Positions 44,108 to 52,800 of a stretch of DNA of 64,000 nt are shown in pieces. The position numbers and the translations under genes were made by a program. The DNA comes from an uncultured Gammaproteobacteria bacterium. Lineage in GTDB: Bacteria; Pseudomonadota; Gammaproteobacteria; HK1. Positions within the stretch are counted from its first letter, which is position 1; the number at the start of each line of letters is the position of its first letter. A model generated the notes under the pieces. That model had not been told where the DNA came from, did not search any database, and worked only from the letters and a program-made list of their open reading frames with translations. The stretch covers positions 3,869,694 to 3,933,693 of the forward strand of contig OY282378.1 in NCBI GenBank assembly GCA_958295835.1, read 5' to 3'.

Positions 44108-45875
44108 GGGAGACGCTCCTGCGGCATCCGCCGCTCGGACCGGCGTTCGCTACGAAGCTCGCGATGCGCTGCCCGCGACCCTCGCCTTCAGCCAGGGCCT
44201 CCAGCACGTCGCTCTGCAGGTCAGCATCGTGGTGCTGGTTGCGGTGATCGTGTTCCGGGCCGGCGGCGCCGAGAATTACCTTTCGTGGGCCGTGTTCGCC
44301 TCGCTCCTGACCGCGGGCGTATCCACCGGGCTGCAAGCCCTGCGCACCGGGCGGATCGGCGCCGGCTACGTCCTGGTGAGCGGCCCGTCGGGCGTCTTCA
44401 TCGCCATCGGCCCGACGGTACTCGCCAAGGGCGGGCCGGCGCTGCTCGCCACGCTGGTCGTCGTTTCGGGCCTCGTTCAAGTCGTTTTCATGTGGCAGCT
44501 CTCGCGCATCCGGCGGCTCCTGACGCCGACCGTCACCGGCACGGTCATCATGCTGATGCCGGTCACCGTGATGCCGATCCTGTTCGACATGCTGCACCAG
44601 ACCCCGCCCGGCGCCTCGGTGGCCGCCGGGCCGATCTGCATCTGCCTGACCTTGGCCGTCATCGTCGGCATCGGGCTGAAGGGAACGGATACGCTACGTC
44701 TCTGGACGCTGGCGTTGGCGCTGGCCGCAGGTTCCCTCCTGGCTTGGCTGTTCGGTATCTACGACGCGCAACGTGTGACGGAGGCGGCCTGGATCGGCGT
44801 CCCGGACGTCGGCTGGCCCGGTCTCGACCTCGGCTTCGGGCCGATGTTCTGGACGCTGCTCCCTGCGTTCGTGCTTCTCACTCTGATCGATACCACCAAG
44901 TCGATCGGCATCGTCGTCGCTGTTCAGCGCGTGTCCTGGCGCCGCCCCCGGGCGGTGGACTTCCGCGAGGTGCAGGGCGCGGTGGCCGCGACCGGCGTCG
45001 GCAACCTGCTGACCGGCCTCGTCGCGACCGTACCGAACACACCTCTTCCGTCAAGCGTCTCGGTGGTCCAGATGACCGGGACCGCAGCGCGTAGCGTCGG
45101 GTTCGCGGTCTGCGTGGTCTTCATCCTGCTGGCATTCCTGCCCAAAGGGACGGCGTTGTTGCTCGCCATCCCCGGCCCGGTGATCGCCGCCGCCCTGATA
45201 CCGCTGGTGACGCTGATATTCGTGGCCGGCATGCGGGAAGTCGTGCAGAGCGGGACGGACTACCGCACCGGGTTGATCGCCGGCCTCTCCCTCTGGACCG
45301 GCATCGGCTTCCAGTACGACATGATCTTGCCCGAGTACTTCTCGCAATTCGCCGGCGGCCTCCTGCAGAACGGCATGACCTCCGGTGGTCTGACCGCGAT
45401 CCTGCTCACATTGCTGACGAAGCTGACGGCAACGCGCGGCAGCAAGTTCCGGGGGCAACTCGATCTGGCTGAACTGCCGAGGATCAGGGCGTTTCTGGGC
45501 GCGTTTGCAACCTCCCACGGCTTGGGCGCGGCAACGGAGCGCCTCGAAGCCGCCACCGAGGAGACGCTGCAGGTGCTCCTTGACGCGGGCCACAGCGAAC
45601 GCCGCCTGCTCCTGACCGCGCGCGAGGAGGATGGGGAGGCAATCCTGGAGTTCATCGTCGGCGCACTCGGCGACGACAACTCCAATCTGCAAGACCGGAT
45701 CGCGCTCCTGGCCGAACAGCCCCCCGAGCCGGAACTCGCGAGCGAGGTCTCGTTCCGGCTGCTGCGGCACTTCGCGTCCTCGATCCACCACCAGCAATTC
45801 CACGACATGGACATCGTCACGGTCCGGGTCGCTCCCTCCCCCCGGCCACGCCTCCCATGCCCGACGGGCCGGTAA
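44100..45875 (+). CDS. NCS2 family nucleobase permease fused to an RsbW-like domain
   Basis: The first ~450 of 591 residues form a xanthine/uracil permease (NCS2), with VLVSGPSGVFIAIGPTVLAK and LTGLVATVPNTPLPSSVSVV. The final ~130 residues are soluble; ATERLEAATEETLQVLLDAG and a later LLTAREEDGEAILEFIVG resemble a divergent HATPase of the anti-sigma type. This echoes the RsbW-like gene two positions upstream. The operon may link nucleobase or ring-compound sensing to a partner-switching circuit (inference). Confidence 0.82.
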   Translation: MGEGDAPAASAARTGVRYEARDALPATLAFSQGLQHVALQVSIVVLVAVIVFRAGGAENYLSWAVFASLLTAGVSTGLQALRTGRIGAGYVLVSGPSGVFIAIGPTVLAKGGPALLATLVVVSGLVQVVFMWQLSRIRRLLTPTVTGTVIMLMPVTVMPILFDMLHQTPPGASVAAGPICICLTLAVIVGIGLKGTDTLRLWTLALALAAGSLLAWLFGIYDAQRVTEAAWIGVPDVGWPGLDLGFGPMFWTLLPAFVLLTLIDTTKSIGIVVAVQRVSWRRPRAVDFREVQGAVAATGVGNLLTGLVATVPNTPLPSSVSVVQMTGTAARSVGFAVCVVFILLAFLPKGTALLLAIPGPVIAAALIPLVTLIFVAGMREVVQSGTDYRTGLIAGLSLWTGIGFQYDMILPEYFSQFAGGLLQNGMTSGGLTAILLTLLTKLTATRGSKFRGQLDLAELPRIRAFLGAFATSHGLGAATERLEAATEETLQVLLDAGHSERRLLLTAREEDGEAILEFIVGALGDDNSNLQDRIALLAEQPPEPELASEVSFRLLRHFASSIHHQQFHDMDIVTVRVAPSPRPRLPCPTGR

Positions 45876-45971
45876 CGCCCGGCTGAATTTTGACACTCGC
45901 AGGCAGGCGAATCGCACCGGGCTGCCGGGCGTGAATGAGCAAACAGCGCTCTTCTGGCAAAGGCGGTGAAG

Positions 45972-46125
45972 ATGAAAGGCCCCGAGCGTTTCCGCGCCGC
46001 CCTCGACGCAGCCTCTCTCGATTGCGAGATCCGCACCCTTCCGGATTCGGTCTGCGCCGCGGTGGAAGCCGCAGCAGCAATGGAATGTCCGATGGGCGAG
46101 ATCGCGAAATCGCCGGTGTTTCGTG
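45972..46125 (+). pseudogene. N-terminal remnant of a YbaK/ProX-type aminoacyl-tRNA deacylase
   Basis: About 50 codons (ERFRAALDAASLDCEIRTLP and MECPMGEIAKSPVF) match the first helix and strands of YbaK-family Cys-tRNA(Pro) deacylases. The catalytic remainder is missing, and the frame then runs into unrelated, Arg-rich sequence. The region 45876-46333 holds no other gene. Confidence 0.6.
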
Positions 46126-46333
46126 CCGGCGATCGCGAGAGCGACAATGGTTGGATCCCCGGAAGCAGCACTCGCCGGTTCGACCTTGAAAATTCAAAAT
46201 TCCATGGGGATGAACTTTCCACGCCGGAGAGGGCGCGAGCCGACGAGGCAAGCGGCCGACCCGGCACCCTCGGCATCCTCTGGCCGCGCCGGCCCGTCCG
46301 AGGGGGAACCCGCGGGCATTCCCGTGTTGCCGG

Positions 46334-47520
46334 TCACCCGTCGGAGCGAAACGACGCGGCAGCGGGACCGCCCGCAGGTCCTGCCTCCCGCGCCAAATGC
46401 CCAAGGCCGGCCACCCGGACCCTCTCCGTCAGCGGGTAGGCGTCGTTGCCCGGACAGACGATGGTGATCCGATCGAGATCGAGGTCCGCGAGCGCCGAGT
46501 GCATCGACCGGGTGACCTTCGGCGCCGACGAGTACTTGAACTCGAAGGCCGTCTTCCCGGCGCCGCGCACGATCAGCAGATCCAGCTCGGCTCGCGTGTG
46601 GGTCGCCCAGAAGTAGCACTCGCCGGCGTCGGCACGGCAGATCCGGATGACCTGCTCCAACGCGAATCCCTCCCATGACGCGCCGACCGCGGGATGGGCG
46701 CGCAACGCGGCCAGGTCGGGCAGGTTCAACAGCGCATGCAGGATCCCGGCATCCCGGAAGTAGATCTTCGGCGATTTGACCTGACGTTTGCGGAGGTTCG
46801 CGTACCAGGGCTGGAGCGTGCGGATCATGAAAGTGCCGTCGAGTATGTCGAGGTACCGCTTGATGGTGGGTGACGAGACGTCCAGCGAGCGCGCCAGATC
46901 GGATGCATTGAAGACGTTGCCGTGCCAGTGCGCGAGCATCATCCAGAATCGGCGCATGGTGTTGGCGGCGAAGTCGATGCCCAGGGCCGGCACGTCCCGC
47001 TCCAGGAAGGTGGTGACGTAAGCCTTTCGCCAGACCATGCTGTCGTCGTCGGAGAGCGCGAGATACGCCGGGGGAAACCGCCCCGTAGCCACAGGCGGGG
47101 GAGATCTTCGGCCTCGAAGGCGGTGAACGGGGGCAGCTCCAGGTACGCGATCCTGCCCGCGAGCGTTTCGGAAGACTGGCGGATCAACTCGCGGGACGCG
47201 CTGCCGAGGATCAGGTAGCGCTGGCTCGGGGACTGGCGATCGATCAATACGCGCAACAGCGGGAACAATTCGGGGGTACGCTGGATCTCGTCGATGACGA
47301 TCAGGCCCCCGAGTGGTTCCAGGGCGAGTTTCGGGTCCGCCAGCCGGTTGAGATGCCCAGGGTCTTCGAGGTCGAAGTAGTGGATCTGCCGATCGGCAAG
47401 TGCGGCGATGTAGTCACGCGCCAGCGTCGTCTTGCCACACTGGCGCGGGCCGAGGATCCCGACCATGGGGTGGCTGCGGAACAATCTCGCGATTTGCCCC
47501 AGGAAAGCGGCTCGTTCCAC
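46334..47520 (-). pseudogene. Frameshifted AAA ATPase (AAA_14/DUF4143)
   Basis: The N-terminal part (from 47520, MERAAFLGQIARLF) has Walker A GILGPRQCGKTTLARDY, Walker B LIVIDEIQRTPELFPLLR and LILGSASRELIRQSSETLAG. The DUF4143 half (FPPAYLALSDDDS, FLERDVPALGID, FFEFKYSS-type nuclease-like end) continues in another phase after about 47080. One indel separates the halves. As at 13.6-14.9 kb, this could be decay or an assembly error. Confidence 0.8.
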
Positions 47521-47624
47521 TGCGTAACCCGGAAAATTGAAACTCTCGCTTTAAATTTTCAATAGTATGCAGAAACATGTCAATGCCCGACAGGGTGACT
47601 TCATGCGGGCCGGACCTTCGCCTT

Positions 47625-47744
47625 CGGTGCGGAGGACATCGGTGCGGAGGACATCGGTGCGGAGGACATCGGTGCGGAGGACATCGGTGCGGAGGACATC
47701 GGTGCGGAGGACATCGGTGCGGAGGACATCGGTGCGAAGGACAT
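47625..47744. repeat. 15-bp minisatellite, eight units
   Basis: Eight head-to-tail copies of CGGTGCGGAGGACAT start at 47625, 47640, 47655, 47670, 47685, 47700, 47715 and 47730. The last has one change (GCGAAGG). The unit length is a multiple of three, so open frames run through it (VRRTS or RCGGH repeats), but no start, ribosome site or family supports a gene. Confidence 0.95.
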
Positions 47745-47755
47745 CGGCCGAGATG

Positions 47756-47975
47756 GATTCCCGCTTGCGCGGGAATGACGGGGCAGGCGGAGGGCCGGCG
47801 CCCGTGGCTCGGCAGAGATTCCCGCCCCCGCTTTCGCGAGGATCAGCTTACGCGGGAATGACGTGACCCCCGGTCACCGCCGCCGTCCTTCCCACGCCCG
47901 CCACCGTCACTCCCCCGCCCGCCACCATCGTTCCCGCGACCGCCTCCGTCCTTCCCGCGGAAGCGGGAATCCAGG
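47756..47975. repeat. REP-like palindromes
   Basis: GATTCCCGCTTGCGCGGGAA at 47756 forms a stem-loop. Related pieces occur at 47817-47863 (GATTCCCGCC ... GCGGGAATGACG) and 47953-47975 (TTCCCGCGGAAGCGGGAATC). These are widespread intergenic palindromes in proteobacteria. A GTCCTTCCC/GTCATTCCC-type short repeat (CACCGTC, CACCATC units) fills 47878-47950. Confidence 0.7.
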
Positions 47976-47999
47976 GGTGATGGACCCCGGAACCCAAGA

Positions 48000-48170
48000 C
48001 CACCCACAGCGTGAAACGGCCCTGATTCTCGTCGAGAGGCGCGTTGCGCCGGTCGCGCGGGGGTGGTAGCGCCCGTTCGCATCGCACTGCCGGATCTCCA
48101 CCTGCGCGCCGGGCACCGGCCTGCCACGGGAGTCTCGCACCACTCCGCTCAGGTGGGTGGTCACCCCCTG
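48000..48170 (-). pseudogene. Fragment of an intradiol ring-cleavage dioxygenase-like gene
   Basis: The minus strand reads THLSGVVRDSRGRPVPGAQV then EIRQCDANGRYHPRA, the N-terminal beta-sandwich pattern of protocatechuate/catechol-type intradiol dioxygenases. Soon after, the phase shifts (DENQGRFTLW in another frame). The iron-ligand Tyr/His part is absent. Confidence 0.55.
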
Positions 48171-48365
48171 GGCAAGGGTGTCGCGCCCACCGACCCGGAC
48201 CGGATCGGCGGGAGCAAATCTCGTCCCTCGTACTCCAACCCCTGCCGTTCTGCCGTCTCGGCTCGTAGTGGGTAGACGGCCCGCCCTCCGCGGCTCCACC
48301 GTCCGCACCGTGGTCTCGGCCGTCTCGACCGCGCGCCCGCAGGACCGCTGAGCGGCCCGGCGGGA

Positions 48366-48644
48366 TCACCAGTTGCTCGTGGCTTCCCGATAGGCTGCCC
48401 AAGTCAGCGCGCCGCCGGAGACCGCCTGCAGATCGCCTTCGCTCAGCTTGCTGTCGGGGGGAAGCACCAGATGCGCGGTCGTGCCGCTCTCTTCGTGGAC
48501 CCCGATCGACAGCGACGCCGGCATGGTGACGCCCAACTCCTGCCCGATCGCTCCCTTCGGATCGCTGAGCAGCCGGGCGCGGAAATCCGCGTCCTCGGTC
48601 GCCTTGCCCACGATCTTCATCCGCATTTCCTTCGGTGTTTCCAT
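48366..48644 (-). CDS. NHLP-leader RiPP precursor 13 (type I, outlying)
   Basis: This precursor has 92 residues from METPKEMRMK. The leader ends LQAVSGG. The predicted core is ALTWAAYREATSNW (14 residues, no Cys, C-terminal NW), nearly the same as precursor 5. The conserved hairpin follows. It lies about 8 kb from the main array, separated by unrelated genes, and next to a decayed copy of the RND gene end. Confidence 0.9.
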   Translation of the reverse strand: METPKEMRMKIVGKATEDADFRARLLSDPKGAIGQELGVTMPASLSIGVHEESGTTAHLVLPPDSKLSEGDLQAVSGGALTWAAYREATSNW

Positions 48645-48784
48645 TGGTTCGTTCCTCTCGGGTGATGGTGTAGTCCATGGCATACCCCGTCGCGCTTCCA
48701 GCGGCAAACCCCTTGACGACTATCCCAGTCTCCCGGACAAGTGAGTTCCTGTCCGTATCGTGGCCGTAAGCGGACGTGTCGGAC

Positions 48785-48814
48785 ACGGTAACGACAAGGC
48801 CGACCGGACGGCAA
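48785..48814 (-). promoter_or_regulatory. Predicted promoter of precursor 13
   Basis: Minus strand: -35 TTGCCG (48809-48814), 18-bp spacer containing CCGGTCGGCC, -10 TACCGT (48785-48790). The upstream element AAGTGAAATCAGGGTT is at 48813-48828. The predicted untranslated leader (~135 bases) is longer than for precursors 9-11. Confidence 0.45.
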
Positions 48815-48837
48815 CCCTGATTTCACTTCACTCGGCA

Positions 48838-49197
48838 CACCGGGGCGTCACCGCGCCGGTTCAGCCCGTTTCCGCCACCGTCCGCGCCGCGGGCCGCTCC
48901 CACCGGGTGGCCACCGACTCGTGCAGGCACAGCAGCGCCGGCACCAGCAGCAGCACCAGGAACGTCGCCACCCCCAAGGCCGAACGCGATCGACACCGCC
49001 ATCGGGATCAGGAACTACGCCTGCACCGAGGTCTCGAACATCAGCGAGGTCAGCAGCACCGCTCGCCGCCGCAGGCAGGCCGCGTCCACGATCGCCTCAC
49101 GCCACGGAGCACCGGACTGTTTCAGCTCCTTAGTAGGAGACGATCAGGATGATCGAATCGTTGACCACGACGCCGGCCAGCCCGAACAGCCCGATCG
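48838..49197 (-). pseudogene. Decayed duplicate of the RND transporter gene 3' end
   Basis: About 360 bp repeat positions 49841-50243 (the last ~125 codons of the RND gene plus flank) with substitutions, single-base indels and an internal deletion around 49050. Precursor 13 lies beside this copy just as precursor 14 lies beside the intact gene. A block [precursor + RND end] was therefore duplicated in tandem and the copy decayed. Confidence 0.88.
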
Positions 49198-49359
49198 GCG
49201 TCGGGAGCAACCCTCGTCCCTCGTACTCCAACCCCTGCCGTTTTGCCGTCTCGGCTCGTAGTGGGTAGACGGCCCCGCCCTCCGCGGCTCCACCGTCCGC
49301 ACCGTGGTCTCGGCCGTCTCGACCGCGCGCCCGCAGGACCGCTGAACGGCCCGGCGGGA

Positions 49360-49647
49360 TTACCAGTCGCTAATGGCGGAGTCGACATTCTGCCCGAAAA
49401 ACCTCGACTGCCCCCCGCCGGAGACCGCCTGCAGATCGCCTTCGCTCAGCTTGCTGTCGGGGGGAAGCACCAGATGCGCGGCCGCATCGCTCTCTTCGTG
49501 GATCTCGATCGACAGCGATGCCGGCATGGTGACGCCCAACTCCTGCCCGATCGCTCCCTTCGGATCGCTGAGCAGTCGGGTGCGGAAATCCGCGTCCTCG
49601 GCCGCCTTGCCCACGATCTTCATCCGCATTTCATTCGGTGTGTCCAT
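49360..49647 (-). CDS. NHLP-leader RiPP precursor 14 (type I, outlying)
   Basis: This precursor has 95 residues from MDTPNEMRMK. The leader ends LQAVSGG. The predicted core is GQSRFFGQNVDSAISDW (17 residues, no Cys, C-terminal DW). The upstream and downstream flanks closely match those of precursor 13, but the cores are unrelated except for the end, suggesting core diversification after duplication. Confidence 0.9.
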   Translation of the reverse strand: MDTPNEMRMKIVGKAAEDADFRTRLLSDPKGAIGQELGVTMPASLSIEIHEESDAAAHLVLPPDSKLSEGDLQAVSGGGQSRFFGQNVDSAISDW

Positions 49648-49787
49648 TGGTTCGCTCCTTTCGGGTGATGATGTAGTCCATGGCATACCCCGTCGCGCTT
49701 CCAGCGGCAAATCCCTTGACGACTATCCCGATCTCCCGGACAAGTGAGTTCCTGTCCGAATCGTGGCCGTAAGCGGACGTGTCGGGC

Positions 49788-49817
49788 ACGGTAACGACAA
49801 GGCTGACCGGACGGCAA
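49788..49817 (-). promoter_or_regulatory. Predicted promoter of precursor 14
   Basis: Minus strand: -35 TTGCCG (49812-49817), 18-bp spacer with CCGGTCAGCC, -10 TACCGT (49788-49793). The upstream element AAGTGAAATTAGGGTT is at 49816-49831. It lies just downstream of the RND gene stop. Confidence 0.5.
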
Positions 49818-49863
49818 CCCTAATTTCACTTCACTCGGCACACCGGGGCGTCACCGCGCCGGT

Positions 49864-52800
49864 TCAGCCCGTTTCCGCCACCGTCCGCGCCGCGGGCCGC
49901 TCCCACCGGGTGGCCACCGCCTCGTGCAGGCACAGCAGGGCCGGGACCAGCAGCAGCACCAGGAACGTCGCCACCCCCAGGCCGAACGCGATCGACACCG
50001 CCATCGGGATCAGGAACTGCGCCTGCAGCGAGGTCTCGAACATCAGCGGCGTGAGACCCCCGATGGTGGTCAGCGAGGTCAGCAGCACCGCCCGCAGCCG
50101 CAGGCAGGCCGCCTCCACGATCGCCTCGCGCCACGGAGCACCGGACTGCTTCAGCGCCTTGTAGGAGACGATCAGGATGATCGAATCGTTGACCACGATA
50201 CCGGCCAGGCCGAACAGCCCGAACAGCGACAGGATAGTGAGGTCGATGCCCAGCAGCCAGTGGCCGAAGATGGCCCCGATCAGGCCGAACGGGATCACCG
50301 ACATCACCACCAGCGGCCAGCCGTAGGAGGCGAAGACGAAGGCGAGCACCAGATAGATCAGCGCGAGCCCGAGCACCGCGCCCAACGCCATGTCGCCCGC
50401 GATCCGGCTCTGCTGCGCCTGTCCGCCCCCCAGTCCCCACTCGACGCCGTGGCGCTCGATGATTGCGGGCAGCGGCCCCGCCTCGAGATCCGCCATCACC
50501 GCGTTGCTGTTGTTGACGAGCGAGTCCACGTCCGCGGAAACCTCTACCGCCAGCCGCCCGTTGAAATGGCGCAGGACGGCGAAGCCCCGTCCGGGCTCGA
50601 TCTCGACCGCGGAGAGCAATGGCAGGCTGCCCCCGTCGGGCAGTGAGACGGAGAGGTTGCCGAGGCTCGCCGGGTCGTGGCGCTCCGCGTCGGGCAGGAC
50701 CACGCGGACCTCCAGCTCCTCGCCCTCGTGCTGGAAGATCTGCGCGAGGTGTCCGTCGTAGGCGGCGCGCAACTGCCCGCCCACGGCGGCCACGGTCAGC
50801 CCGAGGGCGCTGGCCTGCGGGGTCAATCGGTAGACGAGCTGCTCCTGGCCGAAGGGCAGGTCGTCCTCGACGCCGCTCACGCCGGGCGCCGCCGCCAGCA
50901 CCGCGGCCAGGTCGAGGGCGGCGGCCTTGAGGGCGCCGGCGTCGTCTCCGGTCAGGTTCACCACGATGTCCCGCCCCGACGGTCCGTCGCGTTGCTCCAC
51001 CAGCGACAGCGATTCCATGCCGGGCGGCGGCTCGATGCGCTCGCGCCAGGCGGCGATGAGCGCGGGGTTGCGGGTCTCCCGCTGGTCGGGCTCCACGAGC
51101 TCCACAATGAGGTCCGCGGACTGGTCGCCGATGCGGGCGACCGTGACCTTGACCAGCGGCTCGCCGAAGTGCGCCTCCGTCTCCCGCAATGCGTCCGCCA
51201 GGTGCGTGGCGAAACGCTCCACCCGGGCCGGCGGGGTCCCGGAGATGAACTTCGCCTCGGCGTTCACGATGGCGGTCTCCGGCGAGGGGAACAAGGAGAA
51301 CGCGAGCCGTTCGCCCCGGACCAGCCCGACGCTGAGCAGCAGCGCGGCCAGCGCGCAGCTCAGCACCGTCCAGGGCTGGCCGACGGCGGCCGTCACCAGG
51401 GGCCGGAAGACCCGCTCGCGGAAGCGTTCGAACCCCCGGTCGAGCCGGCGCCGGACCGCCCCCGCCTCCTTCCCGGAGAGGCGCCGGAACCCGTGGTACA
51501 GGTGTCCCGGCAGGATGAGGAAGCTCTCGACCAGGGATGCGAGGATCACGCAGATCACCACCAGGGGGATGGCGAACAGGATGCTGCCGAGGGGACCGCC
51601 CACCAGCATCAGCGGCAGGAATGCGGCGATCGTGGTCAACGACGACGACAGCACCGGCGCCAGCATCCGCCGGGCGCCGGCCTGCGCCGAGGCGAGCGGG
51701 CCGGCACCGCGCCGGTACTGGACGAACGCATCCTCCCCCACCACGATCGCGTCGTCGACGATGATGCCCAGCGTGATGATGAGCGCCATCAGGCTCACCA
51801 TGTTGATGCTGCCGCCCATCGCCCAGAGCCCCCCGAGCGCGGCCATGAACGAGACCGGGATCCCCACCGCCACCCAGAACGCGACCCGGCCGTTGAGGAA
51901 CAGGAACAGCACCGCGACCACCAGGGCGAGGCCGCCCGCGCCGTTCTCGACCAGCAGCAGGGTTCGCTTGCGTATCTGCTCCCAGGACTCGTCGTAGCTG
52001 AACACCTCGACTCCGGGCGGCCACCGGCCGCTTTGCTCGTCCAGCCATTCGTGCAGGATGCGGGCCGATTCGAGGCTGTCCGTGCCGCTCGCGCGGCTGA
52101 GCAGCAGGTCCACCGCGGGACGGCCCTCGTGGAGGGTGCGGACCTCGGAGCCGCGCGCGCGCCGCTCGATGGTCGCCACGTCGCCCAGAGTGACCAGCCG
52201 GCCGTCCTCGTCGGCGACCAGCGGCAGATCCTCGAACCCGATCTCGCGGCGTCGTTGCTCCAGCGCGCGGAGCTGCTTCGAGACCCCGCCGCGGCCGACG
52301 TTGCCGGCCGGCAGGTCGAGGCTCAGGGCCGCCACCCGGCGGGCGACGCCGGCGAGCGAGGTGTCGAGCTCGCGCAACGCGGCGGACGGCACCTGGATCG
52401 CGATCTCCTCCGGCGGCAGGCCGTCGATGCCGATCCTGGCGATGCCGCGGTCGAGCAGCTCGCGCTCGATCCGGCGCACGATGGGACGCAGGCTCCGCCG
52501 GTCGTCGCCGGTCACCAGCAGCCGGGCCACCGGCTCGTAGTTGATCACGCGCGAGATCTCCGGCTCCTCCGCGGTGGCCGGCAGGTTGCGGATCGACGCG
52601 ACCCGCTCCTTCACCTCTTCGAGGGCCAGCACCATGTCGGCACCCACGTCGTACCTCAAGGAGATCCGCGCCGCTCCCTGGCTCGACGAGGAGGTCACCT
52701 CCTTCAGGGCGCCGAGGTTCAGCAGCTCCCGCTCCAGCGGCGCGGTGATCGCCGCCTCGACGTCCTCCGCCGTCGCGCCGGTCCAGGCTATCCGCACGGT

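Noticed and set aside
47567..47866. ORF of VRRTS repeats as a repeat protein or CRISPR-like array
   Set aside because: The 15-bp units have no spacers, ruling out CRISPR; coding is explained by a unit length divisible by three, with no ribosome site or homologous protein pattern.
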